From: Cristatella mucedo
Taxonomy: Eukaryota; Bryozoa; Phylactolaemata; Cristatellidae
Assembly (NCBI GenBank): GCA_009760855.2
Contig: WPIO01000146.1
Location: 746,001 to 810,000 of the forward strand
Length of the DNA: 64,000 bases
Direction of reading: 5' to 3'
Positions within the stretch are counted from its first letter, which is position 1. Each line of letters begins with the position of its first letter. Both the position numbers and the translations under genes were made by a program. The notes under the pieces were generated by a model. The model was not told the DNA's origin and ran no database searches. It saw nothing but the letters and a program-made list of their open reading frames with translations. This document shows, piece after piece, positions 33,930 to 43,595 of the stretch.

Positions 33930-34396
33930 TTTTAGGCATGACAATGCGATGAATTTAGATACTTGAAGGAAGCATGATGCATTTAATTTTCAAAACTGCG
34001 AAAGACTCTAGGCATTAACAACAAAGTCAGATGCAGCGTTCCAGGAACACGGCTATATGTATGTGACCTGTTTATGAAGTAAAATACTCCAGTTTACTCA
34101 AACACAGCAGAACGTTTGTTAAACTGCAAAATGCAAAGGGCGTACCGAAAGCCGCTTAGGCTGTCAGTGGGCTTCACAAAACTCTCCTGCGTAACAACCA
34201 CATGGTCTTCATCACTTTATGGAGTTAACCCATAATGCCGAAGAAGAATTGTTGTCAAGGTTTTAGGGTAGAACATTTCCTATTCAGTATGAACTAACTT
34301 TGAACCTGAGTCAGGGCTTAATTTTACCTCAATATAACGTAATCACTAATAAGCGCATATTTATTAGCGAATGCACAAACTCATGCAGGAGTGCAC
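33930..34396 (+). repeat. duplicated unit 2, copy 1, part 2
   Basis: Aligns with 36737-37132: CAATGCGAT, ACTTGAAGGAAGCATG, GGGCTTAATTTTACCTC and AATGCAGGAGTGCACATAA blocks in the same order. Interrupted by a LINE-B tail-like insert at about 34137-34230. Confidence 0.75.
34137..34230 (+). mobile_element. LINE-B tail-like insert in unit 2
   Basis: ACCGAAAGCCGCTTAGGCTG and following bases match the LINE-B 3' UTR at 22345-22430 and 53956-54040. Absent from copy 2 of unit 2. Confidence 0.5.
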
Positions 34397-34712
34397 ATAA
34401 TAATAATAATGCACTTGATAACACCTCCTGAGATAACTCATTCTCTTTCTAGGAGCTTTAAATTTGCTGCAAAGGAAAACGCGATTGAACAGTGAGTAAA
34501 ATTTTGCTCGAATGACAACAGGAATAACATGGTTAGGAGTTACATGCACAGGTTCAGCAAGCAATTGCGGTTAGTGGCAGCATGCACAATGTCAGCACGC
34601 ATAAGCATATGAAGGACGAATTACAGGGACCCACTAAATGCTGTCCTAAATAGGTGCATTTTAGCTCTTTTTAAATGTGGTCAAATCAAGGCATGTTCTG
34701 ATGCAAGTTGGG
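34397..34712 (-). mobile_element. LINE-A 3' end inserted in unit 2
   Basis: Minus strand, (AAT)n tail, hairpin and UTR, truncated at TTGGGAG. Inserted right after GTGCACATAA, where copy 2 of unit 2 is uninterrupted. Confidence 0.85.
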
Positions 34713-34957
34713 AGACACTTGTGTCACAGTGAGTTCGGATGAAACTTGACAAAGGACTTGCCGTCATCTTTGAATAGGATATGAATTTCAGGACGAGATC
34801 AAAAATGACCCGCTTAAATGTAAACATTGAGGTGTGCCAGGAATTGGGGGACAGCATTCTAGGGGGGGATGTTGTTATCGCAAGAATTAACTCCCTGATC
34901 TTCTCTATCTTTAGCACAAAAAATCATTAGAAGCAATCGGCTAGATTGAAACAAGTC

Positions 34958-35045
34958 AACTAAAACGCACGTTCAGCTACAGGCTCAGTAAGGCAAGTTC
35001 GATAGGAGCCGCATCATACAATAGCCAAAGAGTAGCTTACCAATA
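34958..35045 (+). repeat. duplicated unit 2, copy 1, part 3
   Basis: GCTACA, TTC-ATA-GAGC-GC-TCAT-C, ATAGCC blocks align with 37140-37215, the right end of copy 2. Confidence 0.55.
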
Positions 35046-36114
35046 TTTGCTATGTCGGTGAGACCTATTAGTCGTCGCTTATAACGGACTCTGACTGCCT
35101 GTTCTTGAGAACCACCGATCGCGACCAGCCTGCACGATCGTGTTCTTACATGATGTTATGATCCCTGCTGAATTTTGATTGTCTTTGGCTGGAAATTAGT
35201 TGAGCTCGATTCCTCGTTCAGCTACCACTGAAGCCAACTCATGCCATGCCCCTACTGTTTCTTCCATTGGGTCGACATCGTGACATAACGTTGCCAATTG
35301 GTTTGTTTATTGCTCCTTGAGTGATTGCTAATCTCTGCTTTGGAAGTGAATGTCTCAGTGCTACAAAGTTTGTTGCCTAGTGTGTACGACGAATTGTCTT
35401 CTAGCAGATTGAAACTAACTGTGTAGCAAATATAAGGCCGCGCTCCATAAACCAAGTAATTTTTGGTGAGCCTTGACCTTAGCTTTGTATTTTTCTGTAC
35501 GCATAGATGTGTTATCGTTGTTTTTTGAGCCTGGAGTCCTGGAAATTGATGCATTTTATGGTGACTACTGTATTTAATAAGTTGAATTTGACCTGTGCCA
35601 AACCCTGTTACCAGCCTTGGGCGAAACACGATGACAAAGCCTTAAAATAATCATGTCAGTAAAACCAGTAACCAAGCAGTTGAGCACCAATCTGGCTAAA
35701 ACTACTGACACCTGCCTCTATTTTCTATGACTGTACAAATGTGGCCGACCACGCCACCGTAGACCTATAGCAGGTCATAGTTGCAACAATATCCGGCTAC
35801 CGTTTACGAGAATAGCTACCTTGGCTTGCTGGCTACATTAAATGGCCTTGTTGAAACTGAATGATATTTGAAGAATGTTGTGCTAAATCTAGCCTTCAGG
35901 CTAGAAACTGTCTAGCTAGTATTCCAGTCCGGCATAACACTCTCTACTTATTTATAGTAGGATCTGGTTTAATCAAATTGCAGCGTCTTTCTTTCCATTC
36001 GTTGCAGCTGTTGTGGCTCTAGCTGCGGCCCGTGTCGATTTTTACAACTGCCGTCACTAGCTTGCATGAAACAGACGCATTTGACCATCAAATAGCCTAA
36101 TCTGGCGACGCTCT
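35046..36114. other. no recognised gene
   Basis: About 1.1 kb. A 125-codon minus-strand frame (35252-35629) has no recognisable domain, signal peptide or splice support. Confidence 0.35.
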
Positions 36115-37215
36115 TCCAGCTGCACAATGCACACCTCTCTTAGACGACCGTCCGCCGATGACGCCCCTGCTGAGGAACTGGAGCGACGGTACTGATAAAG
36201 TAGTGGCCTCTAGGCAGCAAACCATGGTGATCGAATGTCTACACGGCAATCAGTCATATATCAGTCACTTCTGCGAATTTGGCAAGTCTGGATAGGTGAG
36301 ATGTGTTATGATTATTAGGTGAACTGCTTCACTAGTTATAGCCTCCTCCTGCCTCCAGGTTCTGTGTGCCATACGGTAAGAACCTCTGTCATGGATTCCA
36401 AAGAAACCTGCAATTTTAGAGTAGACCTTCGTGGTTACTTGTGTTTGGAAAAACATTTTGATGTGGTCAACATATAAAACCTTGACAGTAATTGATTCTT
36501 TGAAGAGATGTCGAACTCTTTCGGAGCCGGTTGCCTTTAACTGCTAGCTGGCTTGTTAACATGCCCAGGCATGACAAAGATATTAAATAGAGTTTTTAAT
36601 GTTAACCTGGCATCAAAGAGATGCCTTCGCCTAAATACTATCAGCAAGTCTATATGTAAAGCTAAAATCATGTTGAAATGTCTTCTAAAATTCAAAGGAT
36701 GAAGTATAGTAAGCCCTATACGTGCGGTTCATTGTTAAATATGTCAATGCGATAGTTTTAGAGACTTGAAGGAAGCATGCTGTCTTTAATTTTATACACC
36801 GTGTTATGTCCTAACAATTTATAACTAAGTAATATTCAGCATTCCAGAAAGCCGGCTACGTATACGTCACCCTTTATTCAAATAATACACCCTGTTTACT
36901 CTACCCTGCAGAAGATTAGTTGAAGTGGGAAAAAGTAGAGTTGGTTAAAGAGGTCAGTTTTTCAAAGAAGAATTTCTATCAAAACTTTGGGGGAATAATT
37001 TTTAATTCGGAAGGAACTAACTTGGAACCCGAGTGAGGGCTTAATTTTACCTCTACTTGATGTAATAACTATTAAGCACATCATGATTGGTGTACATAAA
37101 AGGAGTTTTACTAATGCAGGAGTGCACATAACATGTCGTCTAAAAAACATGTTAGGCTACAAGCCTTGATAGGTGGGTTCCATAAGAGCAGCGTCATGCT
37201 ATAGCCCACCACGTC
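36115..37215 (-). repeat. duplicated unit 2, copy 2 (uninterrupted)
   Basis: Compact version of the unit that is broken into three parts by insertions between 31045 and 35045. Minus-strand frame 36265-36456 (63 codons) matches the copy 1 frame. Strand is given for that frame; true orientation is unknown. Confidence 0.7.
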
Positions 37216-37510
37216 TTAGCTCCTCCATACCTCGCTGAGCTGCTGCATCACTTTCAATCTCCTCTTGCCCTCAGGTCCTGCATGGACAATACATTCCCTG
37301 TTCCATTCCATTCCAAGGCTGTTGGCGATAGGAGCTTTAGCTCTGCAGGTCATAGGCTGTGGAACTCGCTTCAACGATTCTTACGCAACAACTACTCTCT
37401 CGCTCCCGCCTATGGCTCATCTTTTCAGCGGTCCTGAGCTGGTACTTCCATGCTACTCACTACCTCAACAGCTCTCTTGACTCTGATATTCTTCGCATTT
37501 TATTTTAGTG
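37200..37510 (+). mobile_element. LINE-B C-terminus
   Basis: Plus strand. TAGCTCTGCAGGTCATAGGC, TGGAACTCGCTTC, then ACTTCCATGCTACTCACTACC shared with 22250-22290 and, reversed, with about 33030. Corresponds to the LWNSLP region of L2-type proteins. Frame 37265-37480 is broken. Confidence 0.7.
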
Positions 37511-37839
37511 ACATCTATACAGAAAGGGAAGGATAATTTACATTTTGAATTCTACAAAACATACTGACCATCCGCAAGCAGAGTACACGGAAATTCAAGG
37601 CCCAAAAGGTTCTAGAGGTATGGTGAAAGCAATCTGTACGATTGGTGAGCATAATAAATCAAAGTCCATTTTATTAAGACATGATACTGGTGCTGGAGTT
37701 CTACAACACGGAAAACCTAGGGGTAAGGCGTATTGTCACATGGCATACCTAGAGGACAAGGTGCCATAGTGAGTCATGGCAGACCAAGAGGTTCATGCCT
37801 GAAAATGAACTTCTGCAAAAACTGCATGAAGCGTTCGGT
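37511..37839. other. no recognised feature
   Basis: About 330 bases. A 74-codon plus frame (37545-37769) is not recognisable. Confidence 0.35.
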
Positions 37840-38218
37840 GAACTTTACATTTGCTGCACATGAAACACGATTTATAAGTTTGTGGTAGCTTGCTCAATGA
37901 CAACAAGCATAACATGGTTAAGGTGACACACACAGGGTCACCATGACAATATTACTAGTGGCAGCATGCACAGTGTCAGAATATATTTGTACATGAACGA
38001 ATGAATATGCTGTCATGAATATATGCTGTTTTATTTTCTTTTTAAATGTGGTGATGTCAGAGGATGTCACGACACAAGTCGGATGTTGGTTCCAGGCTTT
38101 CAGAGCATGCATACTAAAAGCATGGCCTTACAGATTAGAGGTTCGTACGAGGTCACGGCAAACGATCAGATCCCGAACAGCAAGTTGTAGGACAATTAGC
38201 CTGGTGAGGGAGTAGATC
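37840..38218 (-). mobile_element. LINE-A UTR and C-terminal end
   Basis: Minus strand, from the UTR (TTTACATTTGCTGCACATG) to the LPHQAK region. Frame 37918-38112 shows a degraded ALKAWNQ. It ends where a plus-strand copy begins; GATCAG is shared at the join. Confidence 0.8.
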
Positions 38219-38872
38219 AGGCGATTGCAGCTAGTGTAAAACTCGGCGACTAGACTTGTCTGTCGTGATCGTCGCAGTTGCCACATTACTCCACTTCTCG
38301 CCGACCTGCACTGGCTACCAGTCAAGCAACGGATTGACTTCAAGGTTTTGTCTCTCACTTTTAGGTCTCTTTATTCTATGGCTCCAGCCTATCTCTCCTA
38401 CATACTCCCCCAACAGGCCAAGCATTGTGCCACTAGGTTTTTGGAATCCAACAGTCTAGAAATACCTCTTACAAACCTTAAATCCTTTTGGAGACCGTGC
38501 ATTTAGTCCGTATGCTCCCAAAGCCTGGAACTTTCTCCCGACCTGCGTCAGAACATCCCCTGACCTGACCACATTTAAAAGAAACTTAAAAACACACCTA
38601 TTTAGGACAGCATTTAGTGGATCCTTGTGATTCGTCATTGATGTGCTTATGCGTGCTGACACTGTGCATGCTGCCACTAACCACATTTGCATGCTGACCC
38701 TGTGCATGTCACCCCTAACCATATTATTCATTTTGTTTGTTTTTCAAGCATGATTTTACTTACCATTCAATTGCATTCCACTTTGCAGCAAATGGCAAGC
38801 GCCTAGAGAGAGATTAAGTTCTCTGAGGGCGCTTTATCAGGCGAATTGTTATTATTATTATTTTTATAATCT
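38219..38872 (+). mobile_element. LINE-A 3' end, well conserved
   Basis: Plus strand from the RRLQLV region to hairpin and TTATTATTATT tail. It overlaps the preceding minus-strand copy in element coordinates, so the pair is two insertions and not a 5' inversion. Confidence 0.9.
38797..38834 (+). promoter_or_regulatory. conserved LINE-A 3' hairpin (example copy)
   Basis: AAGCGCC pairs with GGGCGCTT, and an inner AGAGA pairs with TCTCT around a short loop, directly before TATCA and the ATT repeats. The same two-part stem recurs in nearly every LINE-A 3' end in the window. In related LINEs such 3' stem-loops are recognised by the element's own RT; that role is inferred here. Confidence 0.6.
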
Positions 38873-39073
38873 GATAGGTCGGCGGGAGCTGGAGAATGAA
38901 TTCACATAAAAAGTGATTGACAGAACATTTAAGTCAATGCCCTGCTTGGCTGGGAGCCAGTGCAGGGCAGTGAGAAGAGGTGTGATTTGGCAACTGCAAT
39001 GCTCATGACAGACAAACTTAGCTGCAGTCTTTATCACCAGCAATAAGCACCTGAGTGCATCGGCCGGTAGACC
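38873..39073 (-). mobile_element. LINE-A with 5' inversion, inverted part, left of LTR
   Basis: Minus-strand part from the ISQIYSP region to LPACAI. It continues at 39739 after the solo LTR. Together with the plus-strand 3' end at 40004-40085 it forms one twin-primed insertion. Confidence 0.75.
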
Positions 39074-39738
39074 TGTACCCAGGCTGGGTTCGATTGGCTG
39101 GGACCGGACGGCTATAGTGAGGGTTAGGGTCACCGGCTAGGCCGGGGTTGGACCCTACGGCACGGCCGGATGGATGCGGTGACGTGAAATCGCCGGGGCT
39201 CTTGGATGCGGAAGTTGGCCAAGTAAGTCGTGGTGTTGGAGGCTCCCGGTCTCGCCGAGTTATGCACCTGGATTCGTGCAGGCGTGCTCCGGCGATGCTG
39301 CCACGCACGCAAGGGAACTAGTAACCAAGGCCCGAGCGGAGCTGGATAGCTCGCTCGTTGTTGGACTTGTTTATACCGCGTCCCCCCCCCCCGTGTAGTG
39401 TGCTCGTGACCCCCCCCCCCGTGTGTTGGCGTCTTTCGGTGGAAGCTTACGACTGTGGTAGTTGTCGACTCGGACTAGCCAGCAGTTACTCAGCCAGCCG
39501 GGTTTTGGACGGCGTACCCTCGTACTGTTGGATTCGGAGTCGGTACAGCGACAGGACTGCAGAAGCCGACTGACCCCAACTAACACGTTTGTTCGCGCTT
39601 GCTGCGTCGTCTTGCGCCCCCGTAGTGTACTGCGTATAGGATCCTCCCAGTAGAATTGTTTAGTTCCCGAGCAGCAGTATTGCCGGAGTATGGCAGGTTT
39701 GGCGGGAATTAGCCTCTGACCCCTGGAACTCGGTTACA
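39074..39738 (+). mobile_element. GC-rich solo LTR
   Basis: 665 bases from TGTACC to GGTTACA, so it has TG...CA ends and short imperfect inverted termini. It interrupts one LINE-A copy, and the flanking 4 bases are GACC (39070-39073) and GACT (39739-39742), a 4-bp target duplication with one change. No internal coding region, so it is a recombined solo LTR. Much richer in GC and CpG than its surroundings. It contains two 11-base C runs 17 bases apart. A TATAAAC box lies on the minus strand at about 39370, so orientation is uncertain. No relation to the gypsy LTR at 13645. Confidence 0.7.
39382..39420 (+). repeat. twin C11 homopolymers
   Basis: C11 at 39382-39392 and C11 at 39410-39420, each followed by GTGT. 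Looks like a short tandem duplication inside the LTR; the minus strand could form G-quadruplexes. Confidence 0.85.
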
Positions 39739-40003
39739 GACTAGCAAGGAGTGAGTTACAGAAGTCGAGTCAGAATTTCACTGATACATAGAACAATTTA
39801 GATGGTATCCATGTCCAAGTAAGCCCATATTTTGGTAATGTAGTATAGCAGAAAGTAGGCAGACTTGACTGTGGGGCTGGTGTGGTAGTCTAATGAAAGG
39901 TCACTTAGAAACCGGAAGATCAGATTTCATGCAGATTCATTAGGACATATGCTGATTGTGAGAGCTAACCTTTTCAATTTCTTAATCACACTTGGTTTGC
40001 CTA
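39739..40003 (-). mobile_element. LINE-A with 5' inversion, inverted part, right of LTR
   Basis: Continues the copy of 38873-39073 from the LLACAIR region back to GKPSVIKKL near 40003. Confidence 0.8.
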
Positions 40004-40085
40004 CTATTGCAAATGTAAGGCGCCTAGAAAGAGATTGAGTTATTTGAGGGTGCTTTATCAAGTGCATTATTATTATTATCATTAT
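40004..40085 (+). mobile_element. LINE-A 3' end joined to inverted segment
   Basis: TGCAAATGTAAGGCGCC, hairpin and (TTA)n tail. Its element coordinate lies 3' of everything in the inverted part, as expected for twin priming. Confidence 0.85.
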
Positions 40086-40329
40086 TACATCTAGTAAGTA
40101 GGTTTAGGCTCCTAGCTATGACTGAAGCTCAGATAAGCCTTCAAGTGGACGTCTGGGAGTTAATAATGTTTACCTCGAATCACTTTCTAATCATTCTATG
40201 TGAATTTTACATCCGCTATTTTAGCCTATCTGATCCAATGATTATCCCAACATGGCGTCACCACCAAGGACCATCAAACTCTTCGCTCACGATCAAGTTC
40301 TTACACTAATAAATGGACTAAACCTTTGT

Positions 40330-40455
40330 GTTGATAATAATGATTATAAAAACATTAAAAAACCTAATAAATCTCAATCTCTTTTAGGCACTTTGCATTT
40401 GCTTAAAGGAAGCACGATCATTTGTTTAAGAGAAGCTTGCTCATTCAAAAAAAAA
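40330..40455 (-). mobile_element. LINE-A 3' end, left of SINE
   Basis: Minus-strand tail (GATAATAATGATT), partial hairpin (CTCAATCTCTTTTAGGC) and start of UTR up to an A-rich run, where a SINE is inserted. Confidence 0.7.
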
Positions 40456-40628
40456 AGTAAATACTAGCTGATTAAACAGCCTCTTTTTGTAGAGCGACGG
40501 AAGAGCATTTACGGCTATCACCACCGCATGCAGTGGCGATAAAAGATCGCCCAAAGCATGAATTGAACGCATGACCTTGGGACCGAGGTCGTTAAAGTAA
40601 CCATCTTACTTAGTGTACCATCACGGCA
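40456..40628 (-). mobile_element. tRNA-derived SINE inserted in LINE-A
   Basis: Minus strand. B-box region reads TGAATTGAACGCATGACC, the GACCTCGGTCCC stem is partly kept, and the body is AGCATTTACGGCTATCACC. A-rich CAAAAA stretches on both sides may be the target duplication. Confidence 0.8.
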
Positions 40629-40890
40629 CAGCAAAAAGAGGGATATTAGTGACATGCACAGTGTCAGATGTCAAGAATGGTTAGTGGCAGCATCCACAAT
40701 GTAAGAATGCTTAAGCACATGAAGTACAAATCCCAGATACACACTTAATTCTTTGAAAAAATATGCTTTAGTTTTATTTGACATGTGATACAAATCTGGG
40801 CATGTTGTGAAGCAAGTGGAAAGTGAGTTTATGGCTTAGGCATATAAACTAAAGGCATGGCCTTCAAAGGATTTAAGGCTCCTGCCAATT
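40629..40890 (-). mobile_element. LINE-A UTR and C-terminus, right of SINE
   Basis: Resumes the copy at 40330: AGTGACATGCACAGTGTCAG onward to the RTNLKSF region. Same element split by the SINE. Confidence 0.75.
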
Positions 40891-40899
40891 CCTGAATTC

Positions 40900-42090
40900 T
40901 TTCCTTCCTTGATAAAGATAGGATAGCCAAACTAGTACCTCAAGCAGAACAATACCACTTGCAATTTATCTGCTCGCCCAATTTCGCATTTTACTTTTCG
41001 CTTAAGATTTTTTGAGAAGTTGTCTATAAGCAGTTGGTAGCACACATTGAAACAAATAAAATGTCAGAAGAGTTATAACGGAGCTTCAAGCAGCAGCTCT
41101 CCACTAAAGATGCTCTTCTCAGCTTTACCAATGAAATCCTATGCAACAACAGTGATTGGAATGTCTCTGCCTTAGCACTGCTAGATCTACCAGCTGCCTT
41201 CGGCACCATAGATCACGCTGTCCGACTTGTACGATTGAGACAATGGTTGGTCCGGCTTATGAGGTACTTGCGTGGTTGTAATCGTACTTTTCTGATTGCG
41301 TTCAAACCGAGTCGCATAAGGGTCATGTCTCACCTATCAGAACAGTCGTTTGAGAAGTCCATAAACGGTACGTCATCAGTCCGTTGCTGGTCGGTCTCCA
41401 TTTCTATTCAACCTTAAGGAAAGCGATCAAGGCTCTTGGAATAGGAAGTCACTTGAATGCTGAACATACTCAGCGGCATTTGTCATTTAAACTGTCGGAA
41501 TCTGCTGCAGCTATCGATAAACTGAATTTTTATGCCGAGACCATCCCGGATGTGGGAAAACTTCTTGAAACTTAACGACAAAAAAATGAACTTGTACTCA
41601 TAGGTTACCCTAAGTGTCTGTTTGATCAGAAGACTTCGCTCTTCTAATAGATGATGCTACTATGCAACCATCACCAACTGCACGGAATTTATCTTTCGTC
41701 TTCGGCAATAACATATATTTTGTTAAAGCTTCATTTAAAAGACTGCATCTGCAGCTATTCCCATTAGGCAGGGCTACAGAAAAACCGCTAGGCCACTGCA
41801 GCTGGCTTTGAATATGCCTGCAAGGCAAGCTAGCAAATCACAGAGGTTTGACAATGTATATCTTTTACTAGAAATGGTAGGATGGTTGCCGGTTGAACAA
41901 CGGATGCACAAATATGCTCTTTTGCTGGCAAACAAAGCCCACCAGGGCTTTGTTACACCCTACTTAGGTGAACTGTTACGTCTGTTCTGCGTCCTTGTGC
42001 CCTCAGGTCCTTATGGATGATAAACTAGCTGTTCCGTTCCTCAGCTTAAAACCCTTGACGAGAGAAGCTTTAGCTCTGAAGATCAGTCTT
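40900..42090 (+). mobile_element. LINE-B reverse transcriptase region
   Basis: Plus-strand, longest LINE-B piece. RT entry (RPIS then FFEKL) near 40980-41020. Motif A LALLDLPAAFGTIDHA near 41178-41225 has the catalytic Asp replaced by Gly. PLLVGLHFYSTL near 41380-41412 is motif B to C. NAEHTQRHLSF near 41457 replaces YADDTQLYLSF, so motif C is lost. AAAIDKLNF and VLIGYPK follow. Ends at the join with a minus-strand LINE-A. Dead. Confidence 0.8.
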
Positions 42091-42091
42091 T

Positions 42092-42550
42092 CTATTGAAA
42101 AGTCAGCCTTTCCAATTTCTGAATAACACTAGGTTTACCCATAACTAGTAAGTTAGTTTTATCATCGTTTAGTTTTAGAAAATTTGCTGCCATCCATGAT
42201 CGGATGTCATCAATGCATGCAGCAAGTGAGTTGAGAGAATTTGAGGTGCTCGAAGGCTGGGAGGGATCAAAGCAAAGGTACAACTGAGTGTCATCCGCAT
42301 AGAAGTGAAAGCCTAGATTGTGCTTGGCAATCACATCAGCGAGAGGGAGAGTATAAACGGTGAAAAGGACCGGACCTAGCACAGAGCCCTGAGGTACTCC
42401 ATATTTTAGAGGTACTTCAGATGATCTTTGTCCATTCACGTCAACACTCTGGAGTCTCCCACTGAGATAGGACCTGAACCACTGCAGAGCAGTGCCAGTG
42501 ATGCCCAGGCGAGATGAGAGGCGCTCTAGAAGTACTTTGTGATCGATACT
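42092..42550 (-). mobile_element. LINE-A RT core, nearly identical to the intact copy
   Basis: Minus strand. Intact from IDHK through motif B (GVPQGSVLGP), motif C (YADD) and NLLVMGKPSVIQKL. Over the shared part it differs from the 61973-64000 protein at only two residues by eye (V/L and P/H). It is an internal piece: both its 5' side and its whole 3' end are missing, which is not the product of normal target-primed insertion. Confidence 0.9.
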
Positions 42551-42679
42551 GATTTCTAAAATCATCTGAAAACTGTCCGCGCTTACAAGCTCCAAAGTGA
42601 GAATTTGCATAAATATAAGACATACTGCTAACAACGAACGCGTTATTAGCTGTTCCTGTAATACATTTAATATAAGTTC
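42551..42679. other. spacer between two LINE-A pieces
   Basis: About 130 bases, mostly unrecognised; the right end merges into decayed LINE-A UTR. Confidence 0.4.
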
Positions 42680-42915
42680 TTTTTTTAATGAGGTCAAGTC
42701 AGGGAATGTTCTGACGCAAGTCGGGAGGAAGTTCCATGCTTCGGGAGCATACAAACTAAATGCACGGTCTCTAAAGGATTTAAGGTTTGTACGAGGTAAT
42801 GGAAAACTGTTGGATTCCGAAAAAGTGGGTGGCACGATACTTGGCCTGGTGGGAGAATCGATCTGAGAAATTAGCCGGAGCCAAAAATAAAGTGACCTAA
42901 AAGTATGTAATTTCA
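42680..42915 (-). mobile_element. LINE-A C-terminal fragment, older
   Basis: Minus strand: RSLYFWL, then PTFSESNSFPLPRTNLKSF and APEAWNFLPTCVRTF. It happens to be in frame with the RT core piece, so a single 274-codon frame spans 42092-42916. Confidence 0.85.
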
Positions 42916-43413
42916 TATTGAAGCAAGTCTGGTGGCTTTAATGTAGACCACTCTGCTGGTCCAAACAGAAGCACCAAGCTGAGGCAGAGCAGGGAATATC
43001 AAATGGGTCTACTTAGTACGTAGTGCAATCATACAGCTGCCATGCTGGCCCCGAGACCTGCCATACTGGCCACTAAAGCTCACATGCTGGCCCTTAGATC
43101 TACCCATTTTCGTTCACCGTATTTGACAGTCGTCTTTGCCTTACTGTTGTCGCACGACTACAGAAACAGCAAGAAATCAAAAATCTGATGCGATGTTTAC
43201 CTGAAAGAAAAGCTCATTAAGTGTATCATAGCTACGATATTCTTAAGCGAAATAGTTCTATCAGTTAATTGTTCAATCAGCGAAAAGTTATGATGCCGAA
43301 ATTAGAGGTGCATCAAAATTACTTCTCTTCCATAAGGAACAGTCCTTGAAGCTGTACCGGCTGGTCTACCGTATGGATTTATTACCTGTTCAATACGATA
43401 GCATGTTACTAAC
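42916..43413. other. no recognised repeat; acceptor-like site
   Basis: About 500 bases. On the minus strand a pyrimidine-rich acceptor-like site (TTTCTTGCTGTTTCTGTAG, near 43150) precedes a short frame. It could belong to the gene with the 43414-43595 candidate exon, but no usable reading was settled. Confidence 0.3.
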
Positions 43414-43595
43414 CTTTTGTCTCTAGACTGTACATCACCGATAGCCATGCACTCAAGACTGCCGTGAGTGGCAGGCTCAGAGAAACCGATGTTGCACTGG
43501 TGGCGTTCGTATGACTGACTGTTACGGCTGATGAACTGACAAGGCCTGTGAAAGCGTCCACAACAGTTGTGCTTTCGCTGGAACTGCTAGGCAAG
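43414..43595 (-). CDS. candidate exon: Ser/Thr-rich stalk and hydrophobic segment
   Basis: Minus strand. Acceptor-like CTTGCTTTTTTAAGCACAG precedes 43595, and AAAAG/GTTAGT is a usable donor at 43414; without splicing there the frame ends at TAG 43409-43411. The open frame is 60 codons. It is very rich in Ser and Thr (SSSSESTT, SSSAVTVSHTN, ATSATS), with an NAT sequon and then about 22 hydrophobic residues (SVSLSLPLTAVLSAWLSVMY). This is the layout of a membrane-proximal stalk followed by a transmembrane segment, or of a GPI-attachment signal if the TAG is used. It lies 5.5 kb downstream, same strand, of the Ig-like exon at 49081-49491. Phases do not join directly (phase 1 end to phase 2 start), so at least one exon would be missing between them. 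Not recognised as a known family. Confidence 0.35.

Noticed and set aside
37840-38872. Twin-priming inversion at 38218/38219
   Set aside because: The minus part already covers the element's 3' UTR, which overlaps the plus part; a 5' inversion needs the inverted part to lie wholly 5' of the forward part.
42092-42916. Longest closed reading frame (274 codons) as a single gene
   Set aside because: It joins the C-terminal end of one LINE-A to the RT core of another in the wrong order, so it is a chance fusion.
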